Notes: generated from the sequence alone by a model not told the origin. Positions 7,941 through 15,495 are shown, counted from the stretch's first letter. The stretch is 25,362 nucleotides of DNA from Spirochaetaceae bacterium (GCA_028818385.1 JAPPNY010000146.1:1-25362); one strand, 5' to 3'. Made by a program: numbers and translations.

Positions 7941-8888
7941 ATGAGGTCCGCCAGCGCACAGACCGCGAGCGCCGCCCTGCAGCGGGGCGAACGATGGCGC
8001 AGAGCCAAGCGGATGCGCCTCCTGTACCTTGCGTTGCTCCCCGGCGTCGCGCTCCTGTTCGTGTTCAACTATCTGCCGATCTACGGGATCATCGCCGCCT
8101 TCAAGGACTATCGCTTCGGCCTGGGCTTCTGGGGGAGCGAGTGGAACGACTTCCACCACTTCAAGATCCTGTTCGGCCACCCGTTCTTCTGGCGGATCTT
8201 TCGCAACACCGTCATCATCAGCGTCCAGCGGATCGCCTTCGGCTTTCCCGCTCCGATCGTTCTGGCACTGCTGATCAACGAGCTCGCCAACCAGAAGTTC
8301 AAGCGCGTCGTGCAGTCGGTGAGCTACCTGCCGCACTTCTTCTCGTGGGTCGTGCTGGCGGGCATCCTGGTCGAGATACTCTCGCCCCAGCGCGGCATCG
8401 TGGGCTACCTGTTCGGGCTGGTTGGTCAGCCCGCACCGTTGCTGCTGACCGATCCGGGGCTGTTCCGGCCGATGCTGGTCGCGACCGGGATCTGGCAGGA
8501 GGTCGGCTGGGGATCGGTCATCTACCTGGCGGCGATGGCCGCCATCGACCCGGAGCTGTACGAGACCGGCCGGATCGACGGCGCCAACCGTCTGCAGCAG
8601 GCCGTGCACATCACGCTGCCGTCGCTCCTGCCGGTGGTCACGATCCTGTTCATCCTGAGGCTCGGCTACGTGCTGAACGCCGGCTTCGACCAGATCTTCA
8701 ACCTGTACAGCCCGCTGGTGTACGAGGTGGCCGACATCATCGACACCTACGTCTATCGCCAGGGCATCATCGAGCGCCAATACGGGTTCACGACGGCGGT
8801 CGGGCTGTTCAAGAACGTGATCGGCGTCGCCCTGATCGTCGGCTCCAACAGCGTGATCAAGCGCTACAGCGAATACGGGCTCTGGTAG
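7941..8888 (+). CDS. ABC transporter permease, LplB-like
   Basis: 315 residues, the first of two inner-membrane subunits of a carbohydrate importer (binding-protein-dependent transport inner-membrane family). After a basic N-terminus, six membrane segments are visible, the first at about 27-45 (LLYLALLPGVALLFVFNYLP). The EAA loop that docks the ATPase is at about 211-230 (ETGRIDGANRLQQAVHITLP). The YLPIYG and SYLPHFFSWVV segments are typical of LplB/YtcP-pair proteins. An in-frame TAG lies immediately before the ATG, so this is the earliest start; no clear Shine-Dalgarno is visible, and Met25 is an alternative. It overlaps no gene and is followed after 3 bases by the second permease. No ATPase gene is present, so a shared MsmK/MsmX-type ATPase encoded elsewhere is expected. 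Confidence 0.9.
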   Translation: MRSASAQTASAALQRGERWRRAKRMRLLYLALLPGVALLFVFNYLPIYGIIAAFKDYRFGLGFWGSEWNDFHHFKILFGHPFFWRIFRNTVIISVQRIAFGFPAPIVLALLINELANQKFKRVVQSVSYLPHFFSWVVLAGILVEILSPQRGIVGYLFGLVGQPAPLLLTDPGLFRPMLVATGIWQEVGWGSVIYLAAMAAIDPELYETGRIDGANRLQQAVHITLPSLLPVVTILFILRLGYVLNAGFDQIFNLYSPLVYEVADIIDTYVYRQGIIERQYGFTTAVGLFKNVIGVALIVGSNSVIKRYSEYGLW

Positions 8889-8891
8889 CGG

Positions 8892-9866
8892 ATGGCCATG
8901 GCCGGCAAGGCGCTGCTCGATTCGACGCTGAATGAAACGCAGCGATTGGTAAGCGCATCGGCCGCACGCCCACGGCTGCTGCGCCGGAAAACCGCCGGCG
9001 GACTCGCCTTCGACGCCTGCATCGGCCTGTTCTTCATCGTCCTGACACTGACGTTCCTTTATCCGTTCTGGCACACCGTCATCCTCTCGTTCTCAGGGAT
9101 CCTGGACGTGCGCACGCTGGGGCTGCACATCTGGCTGGGAAGGTGGCAGACCGGCGCGTACGACTACATCCTGAGCGACCCGTCGACGCTCGTCGGCTAT
9201 GCCAACTCCATCTTCCGCGCCGTGGCCGGCACGACGCTGACCCTCGTCGTCACCTTCCTGACCGCCTATCCCCTGGCGAAGCGCAGCCTGCCGGGACGGG
9301 GGCTGCTGACCGCGTACATCCTGGTGACCATGTTCTTCGCCGGGGGCCTGATTCCGACCTACCTGGTGATCCGCAAGCTCGGCCTGATCGACTCGCGATG
9401 GGTGCTGATCCTGCCGCTGCTCGCCAACGGCTTCTACATCATCATCATGCGCAACTACCTGATGACCGTGGACCCGGCCTTCGAGGAGTCAGCGTTCATG
9501 GACGGCGCCAACTACCTGCAGATCATGGCGCGCATCGTCGCCCCGCTCTGCAAGCCCGTGCTGGCCACGATCGCCCTGTGGACGATGGTGCTGCACTGGA
9601 ACAGTTGGTTCGATGCCCTGATCTACCTTCGCGACGAATCCAAGGTCGTCCTGCAGCTCCTGCTGCGCCGCCTGCTCCTTGCCGAGCAGGCCACGCTCGA
9701 CCGCATCCGGGAGTTCGGCGGACCGGCCGACGCGGAGGACCGGCTCCCCTCCGAGGCGGTGAAGGCCGCCACCACGCTGATCACCATCGGCCCGATCATC
9801 CTGGTGTACCCGTTCCTGCAGCGGTACTTCATCAAGGGCATCTTCCTCGGCTCGCTGAAGGGCTGA
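8892..9866 (+). CDS. ABC transporter permease, YtcP-like
   Basis: 324 residues, the second membrane subunit of the importer. The hydrophobic segments start at about residue 40 (FDACIGLFFIVLTLTFLYPF), and the EAA loop is at about 197-221 (EESAFMDGANYLQIMARIV). The end, QRYFIKGIFLGSLKG, is the usual tail of YtcP-type permeases. It begins 3 bases after the LplB-like stop and therefore is probably translationally coupled. An in-frame ATG two codons later (8898) is an equally possible start. With the preceding gene it forms the transmembrane heterodimer; the ATPase is missing from the window. Confidence 0.9.
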   Translation: MAMAGKALLDSTLNETQRLVSASAARPRLLRRKTAGGLAFDACIGLFFIVLTLTFLYPFWHTVILSFSGILDVRTLGLHIWLGRWQTGAYDYILSDPSTLVGYANSIFRAVAGTTLTLVVTFLTAYPLAKRSLPGRGLLTAYILVTMFFAGGLIPTYLVIRKLGLIDSRWVLILPLLANGFYIIIMRNYLMTVDPAFEESAFMDGANYLQIMARIVAPLCKPVLATIALWTMVLHWNSWFDALIYLRDESKVVLQLLLRRLLLAEQATLDRIREFGGPADAEDRLPSEAVKAATTLITIGPIILVYPFLQRYFIKGIFLGSLKG

Positions 9867-9872
9867 GGATAT

Positions 9873-10126
9873 GTGCACATCGCCGACCGGGAGGTGGAGC
9901 GGCTCGCGGTCACCGAGAGCCGCGGCGACGGCGTGGTGTTCGACCGCCACTACCTGCTCGGCGGTGACGAGTCGGCCGGTTCACGCCTGCCGGGGCATCA
10001 CAAGGGCGACCGCTACGGCTACCCGGTGCTGCACCTGGACGGCGACAGCGCGTACGCCATCCACTCGATCGAGAAGGAAGACGTGGCCGTGTGCCGCTTC
10101 CGCCTGCGCGACCTCACCGGACGGCT
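9873..10126 (+). pseudogene. Truncated gene: N-terminal ~85 residues only
   Basis: From a GTG at 9873, six bases after the permease stop, a frame with strong third-position GC reads VHIADREVERLAVTESRG and on to about residue 84 (CRFRLRDLTGRL). There it runs into the antisense of the darG stop codon (10127). Beyond this point the frame continues to 10277 only as antisense of darG and has no family signal. AAGGG at 9858-9862 is a reasonable ribosome site. I read it as the next gene of the glycan operon, cut by the incoming darTG DNA. The family is not recognised. The segment FRLRDLTGRLQL resembles FRVADMTGRTVQL (121-133) of the TIM-barrel protein upstream, a weak hint of a shared domain. Confidence 0.55.
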
Positions 10127-11164
10127 TCAGCTCCCGATCCATCCCCGGACGCGCAGGGTCTCGCACGCCAGCTCGATCTGGCGCTCCGTGAACTTCCGCT
10201 TGCTACTGTTCCATCCGTACACAGCCCGGATGACATCCTCTATCGTGTCGGTACCAATCTCGTTGATCACCCAGTAGACCGTGGCCATCACCTCGAGGCC
10301 GAACGGTGACTCGAAACCGTTCACCAGTTCGACTACTCGATCGAAGCGACTGCGCGTTTCGGGATGCTGGCCAAGAAACGCCTCTGCCTCCCGGATCGCG
10401 CCGGGGATCAGGTTCAGCGGCTCATCCGTCCGGTCTCCCCCTGAGCCGCCACCCTCCAGGTAGTGGCCGTCGAGAGCCCGCAGAACGTGACGCAGGTTCT
10501 CGGCGTAGGGCCCGTGAGACGCCTTGACATACCGCAATCGGAGGGGCTCTCCGGCCTCCTGCATGAAGTAGAGCAGCTTGTGCACCTCAAGCAAAGTTAC
10601 GAACGGTTCGGCCAGACCGATCAGGTAGCGGTGCATCAGACCAAGCAGCGCCGCCCGTCCAGGCGTCATGTCTGGCCGTCTCTCCTCACGGAACGGGACC
10701 GTCGCCGAGATGGAATCGTGAGGCTCGAAGACCAGCGCATCGATGTCACGTAGTCGGGAAAGCGCCTCATGTATGCGAGGCTTCACGTCGTTCCAGTCGA
10801 GACCACCGAGTCCGCAGCCGAGGGGCGGCAACGCGATTGAGTGAATGCCTCGGCGCTCTATCTCCGTTACGAGCGCTGACAGACCTCTGTCGATGTCCGC
10901 GAGACGGCTTCGGCCGCGCCAGTGCTGCTTGGTCGGGAAATTGATGATGAAACGCGGCATCAGTTCGCCGGTCTCGAACACGAACATCCGGCCCAACTCG
11001 ACCTCGCCCCACTCGCACGCAGTCTTGTACGCCTTGAAGTTGGCGGGAAACCTGCGCTTGAACGCCAGTGCGACGCCACGACCCATGACGCCGACGCAGT
11101 TCACGGTGTTGACCAGAGCCTCCCGCTCCGCTGTCACCAGATCGCCCTTCAGATACTCGACCAT
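10127..11164 (-). CDS. darG: DarG-like macro-domain antitoxin (ADP-ribosyl-DNA hydrolase)
   Basis: 345 residues. The macro domain is at 1-150, with KGDLV (6-10), VNTVNCVGVMGRGVAL (18-33), NFPTKQHW (75-82, Lys79 at the place of the lysine known to matter in DarG) and LPPLGCGLGGLDW (112-124). Known DarG removes ADP-ribose from thymidine in DNA and so undoes the toxin DarT. Residues 170-340 form the usual helical DarG C-terminal part (LLEVHKLLYFMQEAGEPLRL, then HGPYAENLRHVLRALDGHY). The length is normal and no frame break is seen, so the antitoxin looks intact. The chosen ATG (MVEYLKG) lies 16 bases after the darT stop codon; an upstream ATG at 11233 would read through darT's end. Its toxin partner is broken (see next features), making this an orphan antitoxin. 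Confidence 0.85.
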   Translation of the reverse strand: MVEYLKGDLVTAEREALVNTVNCVGVMGRGVALAFKRRFPANFKAYKTACEWGEVELGRMFVFETGELMPRFIINFPTKQHWRGRSRLADIDRGLSALVTEIERRGIHSIALPPLGCGLGGLDWNDVKPRIHEALSRLRDIDALVFEPHDSISATVPFREERRPDMTPGRAALLGLMHRYLIGLAEPFVTLLEVHKLLYFMQEAGEPLRLRYVKASHGPYAENLRHVLRALDGHYLEGGGSGGDRTDEPLNLIPGAIREAEAFLGQHPETRSRFDRVVELVNGFESPFGLEVMATVYWVINEIGTDTIEDVIRAVYGWNSSKRKFTERQIELACETLRVRGWIGS

Positions 11165-11180
11165 CGCTCCCGATCGATAC

Positions 11181-11375
11181 CTAATAGTACCACCTACGGC
11201 ATACTTCCACACGAACGCCGGCCGTACCGCCAACGATCTCGGACACCCGATTTGCCACGCGCTGACTCACGACGCCGACCCGCTCGATCAGCGACCACGG
11301 GACGTGGCGGTGCACCAGACACTCCGCCTGTTTGGGCGCCTTCAAGTCGCCGCTCCATTGACGCGCGGCTACCGC
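11181..11375 (-). pseudogene. darT: darT C-terminal fragment (toxin remnant, normal orientation)
   Basis: Just upstream of darG on the same strand, 64 codons match the end of DarT (DUF4433), the ADP-ribosyltransferase that modifies thymidine in DNA. They read AARQWSGD, KAPKQAECLVHRHVPW, SLIERVGVVSQRVANRV and finally RRWYY-stop. The pattern 'KQAEFLV...PW.LIe.IgV..QRva..V...WYY' is the characteristic DarT terminus and contains the conserved Glu of 'QAE'. Reading further upstream on this strand the similarity ends at 11375, where the missing middle part is found on the opposite strand. The toxin cannot be made. Confidence 0.78.
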
Positions 11376-11515
11376 AGTCGTGCACCTGGAAGCTGACCTG
11401 TACACCGTCGTGGATTGGGCGGATCGCCAACGCGTGCCGTGGGCGTTCACGCTGTCGAACGCGGCGGAGACCCATGCGGAGTACCGTTGTCGGCTTGCCG
11501 ATCTGGGCGACGTGA
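11376..11515 (+). pseudogene. darT: darT middle fragment, inverted
   Basis: On the plus strand the frame starting at 11377 reads VVHLEADLYTVVDWADRQ, then VPWAFTLSNAAETHAEY and RCRLADLGDVNS, and ends at a TGA at 11542-11544. This matches the part of DarT that precedes its C-terminus ('ivHL..s...v......WaFTd.NA...a.f...L.dLd..dW'). The fragment abuts the C-terminal fragment head to head at 11375/11376 and in protein order ends just where the other begins. A single inversion of about 140 bp inside darT explains both pieces. The N-terminal part of DarT is not present in the window. Confidence 0.72.
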
Positions 11516-11851
11516 ACTCCGTTCCTGAACCTGAGCGCTCGTGAGGACGGCACCTTCCCCAACGTCGCCGAGCAGCAGGCGGCGCTGCAGCAGATCGCAG
11601 CCCTGTATGCCACCCTCGGGCACGCCGACCGGTTTGCCGCGGTGTGGGCGGACGGTCCGCATGCCTATGGCACCGCCGCCGCTCGCGAAACCGAGGCCTG
11701 GCTGCACCGATGGCTCTGGACCGGCTCGGCGCCCGACAATACGCATGCGGCAGACCGATCCGCCACGGCCGGCGACGGGCGTCTGAACATGGGAATACGC
11801 CCATCGGCGACCGGCACGCTTCTCTGCTACGTCAAATCCACCGCGTGCTAA
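11516..11851 (+). pseudogene. 3' fragment of an alpha/beta-hydrolase gene (esterase-like)
   Basis: From about 11516 the plus strand reads PFLNLSAREDGTFPNVAEQQ, then IAALYATLGHADRFAAVW, ADGPHAYG and ETEAWLHRWLW. This is the usual end of acetylxylan-esterase or dienelactone-hydrolase-like proteins. The acid residue is in 'AREDGTFP' and the catalytic His in 'GPHAYG', followed by the 'WL.RWL' tail. A TGA at 11513-11515 closes the frame upstream and no start codon or nucleophile elbow is present, so only the last quarter remains. It begins where the inverted darT piece ends. The frame continues past the conserved end to a TAA at 11849-11851. It may be the far side of a gene that was interrupted by, or carried with, the darTG DNA. 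Confidence 0.6.
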
Positions 11852-11861
11852 GGTCGTGCCC

Positions 11862-12806
11862 ATGGCTGAGTACCGTGTCGCCGCAATTCCGCGGCCGGCA
11901 CGGCATAACGAGCCGGAGGCGTTGGAGTTTCCCGGATGCCGGCCGGTTCGCATACCGCGAGAGGCGATCTCCGACCACGAAGGCCGCATCGAGTATTGGG
12001 ATGCCGCCACGGAAATAGCCATGGTGTGCGATCCGGCCGGCATCTACCACGAACAGGGCGGTCAGCGCCTCGGAGCGCTCACCACGATGATGGCCCGAAC
12101 GCGCGGCTCGCCGATCGACACGTTCGGCGCCGCCGATCTCCTGGTCCGCGACGCGCGTGGCGCGTGGCAGCGCATCATGCAGGCCGATCAGACGGTGTAT
12201 CTGGACCCGCGCGCGACACGGCCCTCGGGTCCCGCGATCGAGGTGGGCAGCGACACGCTTCCGGACGTGGTGCTGGAGGTGGACAACACCACCGACGTGC
12301 GCCGTGGCAAGCTCGCACTCTACGAGTCGTGGGGATTTCCGGAAGTGTGGGTGGAGGTACCTGACACGCCGTCGCCAAGCCGTCCGGCGGGGCTGCGGGC
12401 CGGCTTGACGATGTACGTGTTGGAAGGCGGAAGCTTTCGCACGGTGCCGAGCAGCCGGGCATTCCCGGGCTGGACGGCGGAAGAGATCCACTTGGCGCTG
12501 AACGAGCCGGAGTTGTCGGACGCAACCACGGCAGCGCTGCGCCGGGTGGGCCGGGCGCTGGGTACTGCTGAAGGCACCGGACCTGATGACGATCCGTTCC
12601 TGCGCGCAGAGCGCCTCGAGGGCCGGCTGGAGACACAGCGCACAGCGGTGTTGCAGGTGTTCAGGACGCGGGGCCTGCCCGTATCGGCTGCGCTGCCGCG
12701 GCGTCTGGGCCAGTTGCCGGCCAACTCCACCGAAACGCTGGTGCAAGCGGCCTTGGAATGCCGAGACGAGGCGGACTTTCTAAGGCTGGTGGCGCAGCGA
12801 CGATAG
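11862..12806 (+). CDS. Uma2 family (DUF820) PD-(D/E)xK nuclease-like protein
   Basis: 314 residues from the ATG at 11862, with AAGG at 11850-11853; a GTG two codons earlier is the alternative. The Uma2 core is clear: PDVVLEVDNTTDVRRGKL (134-151) with Asp135, Glu139 and Lys150, followed by LYESWGFPEVWVEVP (153-167). These are the metal ligands and the 'Y...G..EvWvev' strand of this restriction-endonuclease-like family, which is multiplied in cyanobacteria and many uncultured phyla and whose cellular role is largely unknown. The C-terminal 90 residues (RAERLEGRLETQRTAVLQVF, then LPRRLGQLP) are helical, perhaps coiled-coil. It stands alone, 52 bases before the methyltransferase fusion. It follows directly on the darTG scar, so it may belong to the same accessory block. 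Confidence 0.8.
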   Translation: MAEYRVAAIPRPARHNEPEALEFPGCRPVRIPREAISDHEGRIEYWDAATEIAMVCDPAGIYHEQGGQRLGALTTMMARTRGSPIDTFGAADLLVRDARGAWQRIMQADQTVYLDPRATRPSGPAIEVGSDTLPDVVLEVDNTTDVRRGKLALYESWGFPEVWVEVPDTPSPSRPAGLRAGLTMYVLEGGSFRTVPSSRAFPGWTAEEIHLALNEPELSDATTAALRRVGRALGTAEGTGPDDDPFLRAERLEGRLETQRTAVLQVFRTRGLPVSAALPRRLGQLPANSTETLVQAALECRDEADFLRLVAQRR

Positions 12807-12858
12807 CCAGTCGCCCCCGTCTTGCCGGCTGTGGGTAGAGCCAGACGGACAACTGAAC

Positions 12859-14580
12859 ATGCGCACACGGCTCATCAGCGGCATTGACCGGCTTCGCGAT
12901 GCGGTCACCATGATCGAGGCAGCGTTTCCGTGTTGGTCCGAGCGGACTGGTCGGGACTTCCACTATTTCGCGCGAAGATTCCCGTCCGACAGGTCCCTCT
13001 ACTTCACCCTGGAAGACGCGGCCGGGACGATCGGCGTCGCGCTCCCGACGGTGGACAAGGACGTGGTGGTGCTCGACACCGAGTTCGTCGCGCCGAGCGC
13101 CGACTCTCCCGGCGTGCGGGCAATCATCGCGAATGCGATCTCGGCGGCGGCGGTGTCGATGAACGCCACCCGCATGGCAGTCCCGGCAGGGTCTCAGTTG
13201 GCCGAGACGTATGAGGAGATCGGCTTCGCGCCCACACTCTTCCTGCAATTCGACGGAGCCCGCAACCGGTACTGGCGGCAGCAGGCAATCGATCAACTCC
13301 ATGATTTCCGTCTTCTGGAGGTGCGTACCCATGGGCGGGACGTGTCCCAGGCCGTCTTCCGTCTGGAGCATGTCGATCGGCATCTGCTCGCGGACTGCGA
13401 GCGCGATTACACCGCCTGCAACGGTTCGCTGTTCATGATGCACCGGTGGATCGGGCCTGATGAGCAGCGCCTCGATCCTGACGGCCCGGTGGTCTTTCGG
13501 AGGCCTCGATACGTCGTGACCCACTATCCTCGCTTCCGAAAGCCCGCGCTCTCTGAGGTTCAGCGGGTGGATCCGCGTGCGGAAGTCATGAACGCCGACT
13601 CCGCACGAACGATCGTCTCCGGAGCGACGCCGGGATGTGGCGTTGCAGAGGCGTTCCAGGCACAACACCCCACGTTCGTCCAGCACCTTGCGCCCGTCCG
13701 CGCTCGCGTGCGGCTGGACGGGCACGCCGGTGACCTCGCACGGATCAGTTCGGCGGTCGACAGAATCCAACCACTGGACAGAAGTCTTACGTTCGCGGTG
13801 CAGTGCCGCAAGACTGATTGCACGATCGCCGGCCCGCATGGCGAGGCGCCGTATGGCGCGCGAGACGTGGAGGTGCGGGTTGGTTCCCACCTGGAGGGAA
13901 CCGGACTCACCGTCGATCGCGATTGTCCTGATCAGGTCCTTTCCGTGCTTCTCTCGGGGCCACATGCCTTCGTGGGCGCGTCGAAGGTGGAAGAGAACCT
14001 CGCGGTGCACGCCGACGAACACCGGCGTCGGAGCACACGATCGCGAGTCGTGTCCCGAGCGCGACACAAGCTTGAGGAAGCCATCGACACGTTCCGTATC
14101 CCTGTCGGCCCGTCGACCCGCGTCCTGGACCTGGGCGCGGCTCCCGGCGGCTGGACGGCCTTTCTCATGGAGGCTGGAGCCACGGTGATCGCGGTGGATC
14201 CGGGTGCCCTCTCTCCGGCCGTCGCGGCCCACCCCCGCGTCTCGCACCTGCGATGCCGGATCGAGGAAGCCTCCTTGACTTGCCGCCCGTTCGGACTGAT
14301 CGTGAACGACATGTCCCTCGATCCAACCGAGTCGGCGGCGCTGATGTGCCGGGCCGCGTGCAGCCTGGAATCGGGCGGCCACGCGGTGATGACCATCAAG
14401 CTGCCATCGCTGCGCGTCCACGGGCACCTCCGCGATGCCACCAGGGCTCTGCAACACGCCTATCGCGTCGTGGACGTGCGACACCTCTTCCACAATCGAC
14501 AGGAAGTCACAGCACACCTGGTCCGGCGGGACACGATCTCCGATGGCTGGCAACGGCATCCCGTGAAAAGACCCGGATGA
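12859..14580 (+). CDS. GNAT-like / THUMP / RrmJ-type RNA 2'-O-methyltransferase fusion protein
   Basis: 573 residues in three parts. Residues 10-133 look like a GNAT acyltransferase fold ending in the usual 'ETYEEIGFAPTLFLQF'; the acetyl-CoA loop is weak. Residues 145-215 hold a linker domain with LADCERDYTACNGSLFMMHR. Residues 275-385 resemble a THUMP RNA-binding domain (LTFAVQCRKTD, then ARDVEVRVGSHLEGTGL and DQVLSVLLSGPHAFVG). Residues 396-556 are an RrmJ/FtsJ-type methyltransferase with SRARHKLEEA, the SAM loop DLGAAPGGW (424-432), NDMSLDP, MTIKLP and NRQEVTAHLV. The Lys404-Asp484-Lys514-Glu549 set matches the K-D-K-E catalytic tetrad of 2'-O-methyltransferases. THUMP plus RrmJ-type domain recalls RlmM, so the target is probably tRNA or rRNA. 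The next gene starts inside its stop codon. Confidence 0.75.
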   Translation: MRTRLISGIDRLRDAVTMIEAAFPCWSERTGRDFHYFARRFPSDRSLYFTLEDAAGTIGVALPTVDKDVVVLDTEFVAPSADSPGVRAIIANAISAAAVSMNATRMAVPAGSQLAETYEEIGFAPTLFLQFDGARNRYWRQQAIDQLHDFRLLEVRTHGRDVSQAVFRLEHVDRHLLADCERDYTACNGSLFMMHRWIGPDEQRLDPDGPVVFRRPRYVVTHYPRFRKPALSEVQRVDPRAEVMNADSARTIVSGATPGCGVAEAFQAQHPTFVQHLAPVRARVRLDGHAGDLARISSAVDRIQPLDRSLTFAVQCRKTDCTIAGPHGEAPYGARDVEVRVGSHLEGTGLTVDRDCPDQVLSVLLSGPHAFVGASKVEENLAVHADEHRRRSTRSRVVSRARHKLEEAIDTFRIPVGPSTRVLDLGAAPGGWTAFLMEAGATVIAVDPGALSPAVAAHPRVSHLRCRIEEASLTCRPFGLIVNDMSLDPTESAALMCRAACSLESGGHAVMTIKLPSLRVHGHLRDATRALQHAYRVVDVRHLFHNRQEVTAHLVRRDTISDGWQRHPVKRPG

Positions 14581-15467
14581 GCGCGACGAAACTGACGACC
14601 GCTCGACTGGAGCTTCACCCGCTGGATGCCGAGCGCGACACCCCCGCCCTCCACGCCATCCGCTGTGACCGACGGGTCTGGTCCACCATGGGCGACTCGG
14701 AACCCTCGGCCGCCGATTCAGTTGTCACACGCATGGCGGAAAACGGCGGATGGAGCTGGACCATCCGGGCGGCCGTCGATCAGCAGATCATCGGCTCGGT
14801 GTCCCTGTTTCCGGGTGACGAGGTGTGGCGGTCGCTGACCTGGTACCTGCACCCCGACCACTGGGGCAACGGACTGGCGAGCGAGGCGGTCGCCGCGGCC
14901 GTCGATCACCTGCTCGGAACGGCAGGCTTCGCCCGCCTGGACGCGTGGATCGACCACACCAACCGCCGTTCGATCGGCGTCGCACGCAACGCCGGGATGA
15001 CCGAGCACGGCCGCATGGCCTACTACTCGGACTTGCAGGAACGGATCGTCCACAATGTCGTGATGGCGCGCGCAGCCGGTGACCCGGAACCGGCCCTGCT
15101 CGGCCTGCGCCCGCAGCTTGTCGTGCGCGACGTGGAGCACACGACGCGCCTTCTCGTCGACGGCCTGGGCATGCACGTGGACACACGGACACCCGGCACC
15201 TCCCAGGATGAGAAGCGGGTAGCGATCTCCGCGTTCGCCGGGGCGCCGGCCATCGCGATCCGTCCGGCGTCCGCGGGCGAGTCGATCCCCCCCGCCACGG
15301 TCGAGCTCGACGTGGGCGGCAAGGTGGACGAGCACGCAGCCAAGTGCAAGACGCAGGGCATGCAGGTCGGTCCGCCCACGAAGGTGCATTGGTACCGCTG
15401 TTACGAAGTCGACATCGGCGACGGCCACCGCATCCGGCTGCGAGGCTCCAGGCACCCGGGGCTCTGA
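14577..15467 (+). CDS. GNAT acetyltransferase fused to a VOC (glyoxalase/bleomycin-resistance-like) domain
   Basis: 296 residues. Residues 5-165 are a RimJ/RimL-type GNAT: TTARLELHPLD at the start, the acetyl-CoA loop HPDHWGNGLASEAV (92-105) and WIDHTNRRSIGVARNAGM (124-141), which is the standard 'N..S..v..k.GF' helix. Residues 175-290 are a VOC-type beta-alpha-beta-beta-beta domain (LRPQLVVRDVEHTTRLLVDG, then VELDVGG, and YRCYEVDIGDGHRIRL at the end). The ATG overlaps the previous stop codon by four bases (ATGA), so it is made together with the RNA methyltransferase. Frame continuity far upstream of 14577 is antisense noise, not a longer protein. The natural substrate is unknown; small amines or antibiotics are possible for either half. 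Confidence 0.82.
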   Translation: MSATKLTTARLELHPLDAERDTPALHAIRCDRRVWSTMGDSEPSAADSVVTRMAENGGWSWTIRAAVDQQIIGSVSLFPGDEVWRSLTWYLHPDHWGNGLASEAVAAAVDHLLGTAGFARLDAWIDHTNRRSIGVARNAGMTEHGRMAYYSDLQERIVHNVVMARAAGDPEPALLGLRPQLVVRDVEHTTRLLVDGLGMHVDTRTPGTSQDEKRVAISAFAGAPAIAIRPASAGESIPPATVELDVGGKVDEHAAKCKTQGMQVGPPTKVHWYRCYEVDIGDGHRIRLRGSRHPGL

Positions 15468-15495
15468 CCATGAGCGGCCAGAGGTCAACGGCAGG

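Noticed and set aside
12661..14559. A 632-codon open frame on the minus strand
   Set aside because: Antisense of the methyltransferase fusion, whose own frame carries complete catalytic motifs; no family signal on this strand.
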